Shown here piece after piece: positions 1 to 9,546 of a stretch of DNA of 25,926 bases (the first letter of the stretch is position 1; each line of letters starts with the position of its first letter). The stretch is from the NCBI GenBank assembly GCA_030374735.1, contig JASCIV010000295.1, positions 1 to 25,926 of the forward strand, in the 5' to 3' direction. The position numbers and the translations under genes were made by a program. A model generated the notes under the pieces. The model was not told the DNA's origin and made no database searches. It was given only the letters and a program-made list of their open reading frames with translations. Source of the stretch: Gracilaria caudata (Eukaryota > Rhodophyta > Florideophyceae > Gracilariales > Gracilariaceae).

Positions 1-203
1 TGGTTGCTATGCACTTGTAATTCTTTCGCTGGTCGCGACAAAGACTGGCGGCGCGCTTGGCAACAATGCACGTACCAGCGCTGCTGGCAAATTCGCTACG
101 GGCAGCAGCGCACCACGTCACCAACGTACGGAACGTATCTGCGACTGTGCAGAAGCATTACTTTCGAGCGCATGCCAACTGCACACGTACACCACAACGT
201 AAT

Positions 204-226
204 CCAATCTCCACTGCATATAAATA
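204..226 (+). promoter_or_regulatory. CCAAT motif and TATA box upstream of the 70-aa protein gene
   Basis: CCAAT lies at 204-208 and TATAAATA at 219-226. A start about 30 bp downstream would fall near 250, followed by a pyrimidine-rich leader and an ATG at 342 in a good context (ccATGG). This is the main reason for not using the in-frame ATG at 66. Confidence 0.55.
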
Positions 227-341
227 CCCCCATCCCCAGATCCTCTCTCCATCTCATTCTCTCACCACAGCCAACACCAACCACCGCTTCTTCCGTCAAC
301 ACCCTCTTCTTCCAACCCGCCGCCAACTCCTCCGCACATCC

Positions 342-554
342 ATGGGCTTCTGGGACTCTCGTTTCTGGCAAGTGGCGGCCGGCGGCACCGCGCTGGTCGG
401 CGTGTTAGCCGTCTCCGCATTCGATGCAGGCGCCACAGCCGCCATGACCGTTCCATCAATTCTGGCCAGCATCACTGCCACCGAAGCCGCAACTGCCGTC
501 AGTGTGGCCGGTGCCGCAGCCGCAGGCATTTATCAAATCCAAAAATCCAAGTAG
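342..554 (+). CDS. small Ala/Gly-rich hydrophobic protein, possible membrane protein (70 aa)
   Basis: I do not recognise this protein. It starts MGFWDSRFWQV and has two hydrophobic stretches, about residues 10-25 (Ala/Gly/Val) and 34-62 (Ala/Val/Ile/Thr), then a short basic tail ending QKSK, as in a small membrane protein with two weak transmembrane helices. The frame is open upstream to an ATG at 66, which would add 92 residues looking somewhat like an organelle-targeting sequence. A TATA box at 219-226 lies inside that extension, so the short form is preferred. Base composition is GC-richer than the AT-rich DNA downstream. No AATAAA is evident nearby; an ATTAAA lies near 751. Confidence 0.5.
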   Translation: MGFWDSRFWQVAAGGTALVGVLAVSAFDAGATAAMTVPSILASITATEAATAVSVAGAAAAGIYQIQKSK

Positions 555-1521
555 AGCCTCTTCCGTCGTGAGCCGTGCGGGAAATCATTTCGGAAATTCT
601 AGGAGCTGTGGCACTTTTGAGCAGCGCCAACAAACAGCGTTGCTAGATCTGTGCCATGTCGAAAACATCGAAGTGGACCGCACGCTATTTATGTGTATTT
701 GAACTGAAGACCCAGCACTGCCTTTTCCTTAACTGTTCCAATTGCTCAAAATTAAAAGTCTGAGTAAAGCGTTTCATCGCTTCCTCCACATGTACATCCA
801 TGTCTTGACGAAAAAGCGTGTTCACAACGTTTTTATTTTCGCTGCATCGCATGCATCTATGTCCCATCCTCGTCCTTCAACCCCTCCAGAGTCAGGGCAA
901 ATAAGCACCTAATGTGCAATCACCCACCGTACATCACAGATAACCATGTAAGTGCAGATAATGCACAGTCCCCAAAAATAAGAACTAGACCGTGAATGAA
1001 GAAAGAAATCCCAGTTTATTACCTTCAGATAAGGAATAGGCAAGGTTATTTGAATGAACCACATCAAGTTAAGCATTCCTCTAACTTTGAACGAACGAGT
1101 CATTTAGAGAATACCGGAAGAGACTTGATGACGTCTGCTCCAGAATGCAGAGACGGAAAAGAAGAAACAGGCAACATGTGGCGCTCAGGGCAAGCCACCC
1201 AATCTGCATTCGTTTGGTTCGCCGAACAACGTTGTACAGACAAAGGGAAGTGACGATTTCATCCAGAACCCCAGTTTGGTTACAAACTGTCGTATCAGAT
1301 TTAAGGCCACCATCAGCGATACCGTTTTGTTTTCATGACGGTATCCTAAAGCGTTCGCACACATCTCCTTAATAATCTTGTTCAAATGCTTAGGAATAAA
1401 TGGAAATAGATTCAGACAGCGCATGGGAAGTCTTAGTCGTTACATGCATACAACAGTTCTCTTGAATTAGCGCGATCTGCGTCAAAGACAAAGAGGCTAT
1501 ATCGGAAATTCTCCTTCGCAG
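555..1521. other. no confident gene between the 70-aa gene and the pogo element
   Basis: Only short frames are present. A 60-aa minus-strand ORF (867 to 685, ATG, one CxxC) and a 79-aa minus-strand ORF (1424 to 1185, ATG) look mildly protein-like but have no clear promoter, domain or conservation evidence. I cannot tell whether they are genes or remnants. Confidence 0.3.
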
Positions 1522-1523
1522 TA

Positions 1524-1580
1524 CAGTGGGGTCTACTATATAGTGCCACCCCTTGCCATGGAAAAGGGGGTGGCACTATT
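1524..1580 (+). repeat. left terminal and subterminal inverted repeats of the pogo element
   Basis: The terminal repeat starts at 1524. The subterminal hairpin arms TAGTGCCACCCC and GGGGTGGCACTA flank a short spacer containing CCATGG. CCATGG also occurs near the right end (about 3483). Confidence 0.75.
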
Positions 1581-1612
1581 TAGGATCGGGCAATATAGGA
1601 TGTCAGCCCAAG

Positions 1613-3355
1613 TTAGGCTTTGAACATCTCCGTGATCAGCAGCTGTCGCGATCGTCCTTTACTTTCAGTGCGCTTCGCCTTGAGTAGAGTACTCTTAGCC
1701 ATTCTGATAAAGTGCTGCGCATCTAAATCAATTATGTTAGCGCAAACAGACTCAAGAGGCGCGAACAAAGCCATCAGTTCAGTTTCCGATGGCAATGGAA
1801 GCCTACAACTCGCCTCATTTGTGATCTGTTCACAGTCAACCTCACTGTCACTTTCATTAGGCACCGTTGCTTGCGTGCTAAATAAATCTTCCATCTCGTC
1901 CTCTACAATTGCGTCCTGAACGTCTCGATCATTTTCTATGTCCAGCCATCGTGAAATGTCCTGCTCATCGATAGAATCACACAGCTGATAAAAGAATGGG
2001 TCTTGTTCACTCACATTAAGTGAAAGCTTTTCCAGCATGTTAATGATAACAGACACATTCTGGTCCTTCCGGTCTTTTTTCATACGACCGTCTACCGCAT
2101 TGATATCCGCATTATAAACAGCAGGAAGTATATTTGCCTTTCTCCAACATCTAGAAATTGTTATCTTTGAAACCTCGTCCCAGCTTTGGTGAACCATTTC
2201 TGCTACATCAAGCATGTGGGCATTATACCCCTCCTTAATTCCCTTCATCCCAGCCTTTAGAGTTCTATTTTCTTCTCTCTTTGCCTCTCTGTTTTCAACA
2301 TCAGAGAGAATTTCTCTCAGCAGAGCGCTTCTGTAGCCACGTTTCCAAGCCGAGATAATGCCCATATCCATGGGTTGATGTAGAGCAGTACAGTTGGGAG
2401 GAAGTGTCATAATGACCACTTGGTCTCTGCAATCGCTTATATCGGTCCCATGAGGACCGCAATTATCCATCAACAAGACGCAGGGTTTCGACGTGAACTT
2501 TCGTACTGCCGGCAGGAAAACCTCAAAGAACCACTTCCTAAATGTAACCGTGTCGGACCAAGCATTTTTCTGGCTGAGATAGGGAACAGGTGGAGAACGG
2601 ATTCGAAAGCATCGTGGATTTGCAGACTTCCCTATGATCGCCATCGGGAGCTTCAGTGACCCATCGGCATTGGTGCAAACGTACGCAGTGACTCGGTCTT
2701 TTGCTTTCATTGCCTTCGTGCCTCGAACGGACTTTCGATTTTCGTACTGTGTAATGTACGTTCGCTTCGGCAGCAGCCGGAAGAAAAGTCCTGTTTCATC
2801 AACGTTGAAGATGCAATTTAGGTGGTAGTCCTTGAGCTTTTCCCGTAGTTGGGATATGTCCCCCGCAACTTTTGCTGCGTCAACGCTTCCAGTTTCTCCA
2901 GAAAGTGATACGGATCGCAAAGCGTGTCGCGTCACAAATTTGCACGCCCAACCCTTCGAAGCACGAAACCGAGAGAGTCTTGCTTTTTCTTCTTCCTTTT
3001 CGCTGCTGTCATGCAATTGATCGCGGATAAGCAGCGCCTTTTCTTGAAGCACACTCGCGGTCACAGGGAGTTTGCTCGCGCGAGCAAATGAGACAAAGGA
3101 TATCAGTTTCTCTTCTATATCCTCGTATACTGCAGGTCGATTGCTTTTTCGAGCAAGAGAGGCAGAGGAGGACAGCGCGGATTGGCGAAGACTGTCGGCG
3201 TTGTGGCGAATGTTTGTGACAGTGCGCCTGCTGACGTTGAATTGTCGCATGATAGCCTCTGCGTGGTAGCCCCGGTTGAGAAGTGTCGCTGCTTCGATCT
3301 TCTGTGCTTTTGACAGTCGAGTTCGTCGTTGCTTAATCTTTTTTGTTACTGCCAT
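1613..3355 (-). CDS. pogo/Tigger-type transposase with Psq/CENP-B-like HTH and DDD catalytic domain (580 aa)
   Basis: Predicted to bind the element's own ends and cut and paste it into TA sites in the nucleus. Residues 10-52 form a helix-turn-helix (KAQKIEAATLLNRG ... VSRRTVTNIR). Residues about 75-165 resemble the second, CENP-B-like DNA-binding region with a long charged helix. The catalytic core carries three acidic residues in family context: D186 (NVDETG), D297 (LLMDNCGPHG) and D330 (HQPMDMG), a D-D-D triad with about 32 residues between the last two. An acidic tail (about residues 425-520) follows. The ATG at 3355 is the first Met ahead of the HTH. No stop or frameshift is visible, and the gene nearly fills the space between the terminal repeats. 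Confidence 0.9.
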   Translation of the reverse strand: MAVTKKIKQRRTRLSKAQKIEAATLLNRGYHAEAIMRQFNVSRRTVTNIRHNADSLRQSALSSSASLARKSNRPAVYEDIEEKLISFVSFARASKLPVTASVLQEKALLIRDQLHDSSEKEEEKARLSRFRASKGWACKFVTRHALRSVSLSGETGSVDAAKVAGDISQLREKLKDYHLNCIFNVDETGLFFRLLPKRTYITQYENRKSVRGTKAMKAKDRVTAYVCTNADGSLKLPMAIIGKSANPRCFRIRSPPVPYLSQKNAWSDTVTFRKWFFEVFLPAVRKFTSKPCVLLMDNCGPHGTDISDCRDQVVIMTLPPNCTALHQPMDMGIISAWKRGYRSALLREILSDVENREAKREENRTLKAGMKGIKEGYNAHMLDVAEMVHQSWDEVSKITISRCWRKANILPAVYNADINAVDGRMKKDRKDQNVSVIINMLEKLSLNVSEQDPFFYQLCDSIDEQDISRWLDIENDRDVQDAIVEDEMEDLFSTQATVPNESDSEVDCEQITNEASCRLPLPSETELMALFAPLESVCANIIDLDAQHFIRMAKSTLLKAKRTESKGRSRQLLITEMFKA

Positions 3356-3560
3356 TATGAAATGGATGTGGCGGCAACGGTGTCGTGGGAAAGGGGAGAG
3401 TCAGAAAGCTCTAACGGTTGCCAATTAGCAGGCCAATGAGCCTTATAGCGCCCTGTTCCCCGTTTTGGCGGGAAAAGTCGTGCCATGGCAATTGGGGTAG
3501 CACTATATTGGAGCCGGCACTAATAAACTCGGCACTATATCGTGACCCCCCCCCCCTGTA

Positions 3561-4079
3561 GTGTGATGCAGGAATGAGCACAATGAGGCTGAGCCAAGTG
3601 ATGACCATGCCTCGCCTTGTGTACGACGGTACACTACGATTATGAGTGCGACAAATTGAATCTACGTGATTGTATTAGCTCAAGACAAGCGCAAGGACAA
3701 CATCGAATTTTCCGTGACGACGATTCAAACCGCTCTGTTCTGATCGAAAGAACTCGCATAGAAGAAGGTGACAAATTCACAACGCATGCCCAACGATTAG
3801 ATGGTACGACTGGATGTCGTACGTAACGCTGTTCATCGCTGCGGGCGCTGTGCTTACCCAATTAGCACACTCGTTCAGCAATGCAACTCGCAAAGGAACT
3901 GTTTCAACGGCGTGCGCAAAATCACGCACACAGTTGGCAAAATCGGATCGCTGTAGGCATATTGACGCACTCGTTACGAACTGTATGTATGACGTGCACG
4001 TTCGTTACGATGGTGCTGCCGTTGATGTACTCTGTAAGCCATATTCCCTTGTCGTTCATGGCCCTGAGATCTAAGCTGC
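3561..4079. other. intergenic, no supported gene
   Basis: Short overlapping frames on both strands lack domain evidence. A minus-strand ATG at 3608 opens a signal-peptide-like stretch (MVITWLSLIVLIPASH) that runs into the right end of the pogo element. It may be a gene hit by the insertion or chance. Confidence 0.3.
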
Positions 4080-4087
4080 TATAAAGG
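4080..4087 (+). promoter_or_regulatory. TATA box of the secreted Cys-rich protein gene
   Basis: TATAAAGG lies 64 bp before the first ATG (4144). A start near 4110 leaves a leader of about 35 nt. Confidence 0.55.
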
Positions 4088-4143
4088 CGGCGCCGGCGAG
4101 CGTCGCATTGCCTGGTCGTGCTCAGCAAGGCACAGTTTTGATA

Positions 4144-4677
4144 ATGATGAGTCTCTCGTACGTCCTGTTGATTCTGACAATATGCTCGCTCCCATTCTGC
4201 GAATCGACGCCTCTCGTGGATATTGAGGATGTGAGCATTATGCCATCCGAAGAGCCTCTCGCATCCATCGAACCACTCCCGTTCGTGATCATCGCCTGCC
4301 AGGAAGACGGATGTTTCTCGGGAGACGGGCAAGAATTCAACTGCCCGCCCACGTTTGCGTTCCCCGCCGATCAGTCAGCGACTTTTTTGTTGGCGGAATT
4401 TGAGGAGGGGGTGGGATTTGAGGTGATGTTCAACGCCACTGTTTCACTCGACGATGTGGACGGCGGTTTTGTCGACGCCATACCGTGGCAGAGAACTGAA
4501 AGTGAGATGGTACCAGCGGTTTGTACGGGCGTGGTGGAAGAGGACCCTGAGGACACTGGGAATGACGATTTGAGACTTGGACTTCCTTTCGGCTCTTGTT
4601 GTGGCGCGTGTCCGCGGTTGAATAGCCGAACCGTGCCGCCGCCTTTTTCGTGTTGCCGCCCCTGTAGATTTCAGTAG
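4144..4677 (+). CDS. putative secreted cysteine-rich protein with twin CCxxC motifs (177 aa)
   Basis: The N-terminus (MMSLSYVLLILTICSLPFCES) is a convincing secretory signal peptide, probably cleaved near residue 18-22. The mature part is acidic, with one possible N-glycosylation site (NAT) and about ten cysteines: ACQEDGC, NCPP, VCTG, SCCGAC and SCCRPC, the last pair forming a Cys-rich C-terminus likely to be disulfide-bonded. I do not recognise the family and infer only an extracellular or wall/vacuolar location. Adjacent ATGs at 4144 and 4147 are both possible. The frame is open upstream to 4108, but that is within about 30 bp of the TATA box. TATA box, signal peptide and a poly(A) signal 44 bp after the stop together make this a well-supported small gene. 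Confidence 0.65.
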   Translation: MMSLSYVLLILTICSLPFCESTPLVDIEDVSIMPSEEPLASIEPLPFVIIACQEDGCFSGDGQEFNCPPTFAFPADQSATFLLAEFEEGVGFEVMFNATVSLDDVDGGFVDAIPWQRTESEMVPAVCTGVVEEDPEDTGNDDLRLGLPFGSCCGACPRLNSRTVPPPFSCCRPCRFQ

Positions 4678-4720
4678 ACCGGTGCAAAGATATGTCAAGG
4701 GTCATGCCTAAGACCAAAAT

Positions 4721-4726
4721 AATAAA
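4721..4726 (+). terminator. poly(A) signal AATAAA
   Basis: AATAAA starts 44 nt after the stop codon of the secreted Cys-rich protein gene, in AT-rich sequence. Confidence 0.5.
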
Positions 4727-4739
4727 CAACCAAGTAACG

Positions 4740-5490
4740 CCAGTGGAGTCCGCATCCCCTCGAAACGCATATCGTCTTTCTAACCTCCTCTGTCTTCTTT
4801 ACTTGAATCAAGTATTCTGATAGCTTGTATACCACATAGGCGCTACTAAAAACTTATTAACGGCATTATCTGGGTGAATCCGAGATCGTGGTCTATGTAG
4901 AATAACTGAAAGCATGGCAGTCTGCTTCATTGTACTTAATATGTTTAGCATAGCAGTGCATCCTGCTTGTATCGCAGAGAGAGCAGCGCAGCCCTGAGCA
5001 AGCATGCGTAGGTAATTGATGCGAGTGCGTTCCTGGAACCCGTACTGTGGTTATAGCTGCTTTATGCTGGAAGCCAACAACTCTAGTATTAATTATGAGT
5101 AGAACCCGGATGAGAGCAGGAGGGCTACCCCGCCCTTTCACATCTTTATCAGTTTATGGGAGCTCGACAGTGCAATTCAAATTGCACCGTCATTTTCCGC
5201 TCTGGGTCTTCTTCGGATGAGGAAGAGTAAAGGCTAGGTTTTTGAAATGGCGAAAGTTCAAGAGGTCACCAACGCAGAGCTACCTAAATTTTGCAGCTTG
5301 TGTCTCCTAGTAGTTTCTCGGATGTGCGGGTAAGAATGGATGGTTCCTTTTATTTTGCTTCTCGAACAAAAATGTATACCATTGGTTATCATAGGATGAC
5401 GGGCAAAGCCTATCCCAGTGTCTTCCACATAATTGCATTGCTCATATTATTCCACATTCTTAAAGGCCGCGACTATAAGAGTGTTCATGC
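4740..5490. other. intergenic between two convergent genes
   Basis: No supported gene. TTTATT at 5349-5354 reads AATAAA on the minus strand, about 140 bp past the amidohydrolase stop, and could be its poly(A) signal. Confidence 0.35.
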
Positions 5491-6888
5491 TCATGTTGGA
5501 ATTGGATCCGTGCAGTCGGGGCCGAGAACAAGTTCTGCAAAATATCTCCCTCCATATTTCAGCGCCTCGGCAGGGAACTTGACTTCTGGTGTATGCAGTG
5601 AATGGAAATCCTCGCCTATAGAAAGGAACGAAAATGCCCCAGGACGCCTCTGAAGTAGGTAGGAAAAGTCTTCGGAGCCAGTAGCAGGAGGAATTTCACC
5701 GACTCCGTAACCCACCCTATACGTATTCAGCACTTCTTCGTCCTTAAGCACAGCAGCAGCTGCGTTGTATGTGATCTCCCCGCCATTGGGACTGTTCTCC
5801 GTGACGGGATAACCTTTATTACCGACGTAAACTGCTGTACATTTGTACGCTAGAGCAATATGCGTCGATATGCGTTCGAGTTCTGCCGAGATGTAATTCC
5901 AGTCATCGTCACTGAAAGCGCGAATGGAGCCACGAACCTCCACTGCTGAGGGACACACGTTTCCTGCAGTAGATCCCAGACCATCGACGACGCAGAAAGC
6001 CAGTACTCCAGACTTTTGCGGCTCGAATCTTCGTGAAATGATGGTTTGTCCGCATGTGATAATGGCGGACGCCGCGAGAAGAGGTTCGGTCTGTGCCCTT
6101 CCCGGATTGCCGGCGTGACCTCCCGTTCCATGGATCATAATCGAGAAACGACCAGAGCCAGCCATAATGGCAGATGTACTAATCAGAAAGTTTCCAACTG
6201 GCATCCCCGGGCCACCATGAACGGCGTACACAGCATGAATATCCGGATGAATATCAAACAAGCCGTCCTCAACAACAACTTGCGCACCGGAGCGGTTGTC
6301 GCTTTTGCGACGACTCTCCTCGGACGGTTGGAAGAAAATAACTACCTTGCGGCGAACCAGTTGCTGATTATTCTCGATCCAGTGGGCGGCGATAAGCATC
6401 ACGGCGGTGTGACCATCATGACCGCATGCATGATAATATCCGTTCCCACTCTCCGTGCCAGGTTGCTCGGAGGATTTCATGACGTGCTTGTGAGCGACGG
6501 CAGTACCGGGCATATGACATTCTTCCGTGGCACATGTATCCAAGGCTGCATCTGCGTCCGTTTGGCCTGTCATGGGAAGTGCATCCATGTCACCACGAAG
6601 AAGGATCGGCTTTAGAGCTTCATTTGGTGCGAGGGAGCTTGGGGTGTACACGGCAAGTATGGCAGTGGGTGCTTCCTCGAAGAGCGTTTCATCAGAAACT
6701 GCAAAGGAAGGGCAGTTTTCTGCGAGGACGCGACGCACGATCGCAGCCGTTTGGAACTCACCGAAAGAGGGCTCTGGGTTGTCGTGCAATTCTTCTAGCC
6801 AGGCTTTGTGGGTGTCGTGGTGCAAATCGAAGAACTCCTTGATGTCGTTATGCTTATGCGTAGAAGTGCTGGCGGATGCAGTAACCAT
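5491..6888 (-). CDS. M20-family metallo-amidohydrolase, IAA-amino-acid hydrolase/hippurate hydrolase-like (465 aa)
   Basis: Predicted to hydrolyse the amide bond of an N-acylated amino acid (auxin conjugates, hippurate or other N-acyl amino acids); the substrate cannot be read from sequence. Numbering from ATG 6888: RGDMDALP (98-105), HACGHDGH (153-160, metal ligands), FFQPSEES (185-192, catalytic Glu pair), H224 in VHGGPGMPVG, GTGGHAG (H258, dimerisation/lid domain), GSEDFSYL (404-411) and a late His in LHTPEVKF (H432). The metal-binding set therefore looks complete. About 46 residues separate DALPM from HACGH, more than the usual 15-20, so a surface loop is inserted beside the active site. 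The frame stays open upstream through a GTG at 6975, but the first ATG is 6888. The mature start looks cytosolic; the upstream extension is Ser/His/Arg-rich and would be transit-like if used. Confidence 0.88.
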   Translation of the reverse strand: MVTASASTSTHKHNDIKEFFDLHHDTHKAWLEELHDNPEPSFGEFQTAAIVRRVLAENCPSFAVSDETLFEEAPTAILAVYTPSSLAPNEALKPILLRGDMDALPMTGQTDADAALDTCATEECHMPGTAVAHKHVMKSSEQPGTESGNGYYHACGHDGHTAVMLIAAHWIENNQQLVRRKVVIFFQPSEESRRKSDNRSGAQVVVEDGLFDIHPDIHAVYAVHGGPGMPVGNFLISTSAIMAGSGRFSIMIHGTGGHAGNPGRAQTEPLLAASAIITCGQTIISRRFEPQKSGVLAFCVVDGLGSTAGNVCPSAVEVRGSIRAFSDDDWNYISAELERISTHIALAYKCTAVYVGNKGYPVTENSPNGGEITYNAAAAVLKDEEVLNTYRVGYGVGEIPPATGSEDFSYLLQRRPGAFSFLSIGEDFHSLHTPEVKFPAEALKYGGRYFAELVLGPDCTDPIPT

Positions 6889-7919
6889 ACTGGAGAAACT
6901 TGTGGAGTAGAACAAAGATCGGATTGAAGACGCAGGGAGGTGTTTGACGGAATGCAGAGTGTGGTCGCCGCACACTGGTCGGTGCTTTAATTCCCTTTTT
7001 GCCTGTGTGAATAGGAGTGTCTAGGCGATAGGTATCGGTATTAATGACAGATGTACACAGGCTGTGTAACACAACGGCGCGCGTGTGGCTGTTCGCTAAA
7101 CAGCAAGTGATGACATGAGCGAGCACGTTTTGAAAGCATCTGCTTCCAGATAAGAGCCAATCAGCTACGGTAGAGCCAACGTTCTATTATACGATACACC
7201 ACGTTGAAGCTGGCTTGAAAAGCCCTGTGCAGGGTACGACTCAATTTGCTCCGAAGTCAGAAAGAAACAACGAGCATCAATTCTCCAGCAGCTGGACATG
7301 ATTGAGGGGAAAGATTGCCGGGCTTGCCTTCGAGCATGTTCTTTTCAGTAATGCCAGCACTTTACAGTGTAATCGATCTCAGCTCATCCCCTCAGAAGTG
7401 AGTGAGTGAGGAATGCGCCTCAGTCCACAGCACCGTTCCTGTTAGTTTTCTTTGCCATCATCAGCCGTGCGTCTCTTGTAATCTCGCTTTCGTTAGAGAA
7501 ACCTACCGACGGTCGTCTGCATGAAAAGAAGCTCGCAGATATCGAACAATACACTACTCTTTCGAAAGCTTCCGGTTGTTTTATCAAACACCTCATCCAA
7601 CATGCTGATGATAGATCTCTCTAGGGGGCACTCCAGAGAATCCCAGAGAATCCCATTCCAATCCTCGTCTCCAAGAACAAGATCTACAGGAAAGGATTCC
7701 CTCTTCTCCACGATGCTGCCATATAACATATTAATATTATGTTATTGTATCAGCGAACGCTGAGCGCAGACGGTACAGACGCAGAGGTGCAACTTCCAGG
7801 CTCATCTACTAGCAGTCATCAATGATGGTGGCCCATCACCCTTAAGCTTCGCCAAGATGAGATGTTCGAAGCATTTCTCAACATAGATATTTTAGCCAAG
7901 AACAGTGTCTTTCGTCAAG
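6889..7919. other. intergenic upstream of the amidohydrolase, no confident gene
   Basis: Contains a short GTGA microsatellite near 7398-7410 and a tandem CCAGAGAAT repeat near 7632-7652. A 78-aa minus-strand ORF (7729 to 7493, ATG) and an overlapping plus-strand frame with a signal-peptide-like stretch but no ATG (7406-7624) look weakly protein-like. Neither has a recognisable domain. Confidence 0.3.
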
Positions 7920-8553
7920 AAGGATCGCAAGTTAAAGCCTTCTGCATTGTCTTAACCCGAGAAAAACGCCATCACCGCTCTATCAGTTTCCGGATTCACA
8001 GCGTGAAACTAAACCTGGGCCCAGTGTACTTCAGTTCTCAATGTCATTTTCACGCCACCCGGTGAGAACGTATCAATAGCATTGTCGGCGATCATTTCGT
8101 ATGTGGAAGAAGCACTACGGTTGAGAAAGGGGACAGCCGAGCAAGGAGGATGTCTTTCATTTGAGGAGCCGCTCTACAAATTTCAGTATACGTTTCGCTC
8201 CTTGACTGCGGACATTTGTTTGAGAAATGCACAGCAGACAAGAGCAATTGCTCGAGTACAAAAATATGCCTAGAGGTTACGTGCTCTCAAAAGATGCGAT
8301 TTGGGAGGAGACTGTGATCGAAATGGAGCAAGCTTAAGATAAACAAATTCGAAACTACACGGACAGGTACATAGCGCATGGGTGACATCACCAGCCGTTC
8401 ATGTGGGTAGGGTGCGGAAGCGTTCCTTTGCGGATGCAAATGAGAGTAGTCGTCCTCATCGACACACTACGAACTGCCGATTACTGAAGTTGAGTACGTG
8501 AACCTCAAAAACCTAAACTTAAACTTTTAATCTTCGAGAACGATTAAACTAAT
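7862..8553. other. duplicated non-coding block (copy A), possible gene relic
   Basis: Aligns with 11824-12350 plus 12719-12860. Both copies share a short plus-strand frame ending at the same stop before GAGAACGTATC (for example the tails FHATR and FHAAR), but start codons and sequence upstream are not conserved. It may be the 3' end of an old gene; I would not call it functional. Confidence 0.4.
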
Positions 8554-9000
8554 CTATAATTTGCAGGAGTCAAGAAGACCGTGTCGTTGCAATACAGACC
8601 TGCGGTCTTCGGTATAATCAAAGTTGGTCATAATGACAGCAGTGGTGCCGGAGTGCACTTTCTTCGCGTGAAGAAGAATCAATCGCAGACTAGGCAGCCA
8701 GCACTGACAACTTTTGCACCAGAACGTCTCAAAGGGAGCTTGATTTTCTCCGTTCCACAGCGTCTTCCTGAGCACTGACAGCTCGCGCATCTCCTTCCCA
8801 GGCTGCCGAACTGCATTGTGCTCTCTACTGGCATGGAAGCAGAACAGTTTCACGCTTGCACATTCTACGTCGCAGAGTTGACACAGGTAAATTTTGATTG
8901 GCGGCTGGGATTCTCCGCAGCAAAGAGGCTTCTCGATTGCGTGTGCAGGCAATTCGGAGGTATTAGCTTGCTGGTACTGGATTAGTGAATGACTCGCCAT
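8554..9000 (-). CDS. small protein with two C2H2 zinc fingers, copy A (148 aa)
   Basis: Two classical C2H2 fingers with identical spacing: finger 1 C40-x2-C43-x12-H56-x4-H61 and finger 2 C95-x2-C98-x12-H111-x4-H116. Each is preceded by a Tyr/Trp in a Phe/Leu-rich context, joined by a basic linker. Such fingers usually bind nucleic acid or act in protein interaction; with only two widely spaced fingers and no other domain, the role is open. It is divergent from the F-box-like gene that starts at 10194. A TATA-like TATTTAAG lies at 9123-9116 on the minus strand, about 115 bp before the ATG. It differs from copy B at four residues (H4Q, T14I, S117A, D132N) and seven nucleotides. ATTAAA (minus) lies just after the stop. 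Confidence 0.68.
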   Translation of the reverse strand: MASHSLIQYQQANTSELPAHAIEKPLCCGESQPPIKIYLCQLCDVECASVKLFCFHASREHNAVRQPGKEMRELSVLRKTLWNGENQAPFETFWCKSCQCWLPSLRLILLHAKKVHSGTTAVIMTNFDYTEDRRSVLQRHGLLDSCKL

Positions 9001-9546
9001 CGAAATGCAGTTGGCTTCGGCTTTGTTTGGTATCGTCTTAATGATGATATAACAGTTTGCTTATGGATGCTCAGTAACAGATTTCAAATACTCCCAACAT
9101 CTCAACAGCCACGGGCTTAAATACACTTTTTCCAATCTTCTCCCAAGATGTACACACAGTGGTTTCCTTTTTAATGCGATTTTATGAGTAGTGCCACGTT
9201 TTTGTGTGCGGTTTTTCTTTTACGAAAGTTTCTCAAAAGCATGGGATATTCAAACTTATGAAAGAAAGCTTCAAATCTAGAAATTATATGTGTACTTCAA
9301 CGAGAACATTATCTATAGAAATTTCGAATTTCTTTAAGAACTACAAAGCATGTTATTTGCGGGCGGAGGCATTATATGGAAAAGCCAAGAACTGATATGT
9401 GGAGTATAGCAGTGACGTCAGCTGCAGATTTGTGTAGATATCCAAACGGTTCTAAGAGCTAAAACTTTCACAATGATGTACAACGGTAATATGGCAACCT
9501 GAACTTTCGACCCAGAACATGAATTCATGTATGAATAGAGGACAAA
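9001..9546. other. divergent intergenic region (copy A)
   Basis: Aligns with 13308-13826 at clearly lower identity than the coding region. It likely holds the promoter of the minus-strand zinc-finger gene. No separate gene is supported. Confidence 0.5.

Larger units (their letters stand above)
1524..3558 (-). mobile_element. complete pogo/Tigger-type DNA transposon (Tc1/mariner superfamily) with TIRs
   Basis: The element is 2035 bp. The left end reads CAGTGGGGTC and the right end, reverse-complemented, CAGGGGGGGGGGTC; both continue to ATATAGTGCC. Each end abuts a TA dinucleotide (1522-1523 and 3559-3560), the target duplication expected of this superfamily. Inside the termini, a motif like GGCACTATA or its complement recurs. 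On the left TAGTGCCACCCC and GGGGTGGCACTA form an inverted pair (about 1541-1579); on the right three copies lie between about 3494 and 3540. These are likely transposase binding sites. The single internal gene is an intact 580-codon transposase, so the copy could be autonomous. Confidence 0.88.

Noticed and set aside
57..341. N-terminal extension of the 70-aa protein from TTG 57 or ATG 66
   Set aside because: A TATA box at 219-226 with CCAAT before it lies inside the extension, and the ATG at 342 has the better context.
3411..3608. Signal-peptide-like minus-strand ORF running into the pogo right end
   Set aside because: Joining the flanks across the element gives an early stop and no continued protein-like frame, so I cannot support a gene here.
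6889..6975. Longer amidohydrolase start at GTG 6975
   Set aside because: Not an ATG; the first in-frame ATG is 6888 and the conserved domain starts after it.
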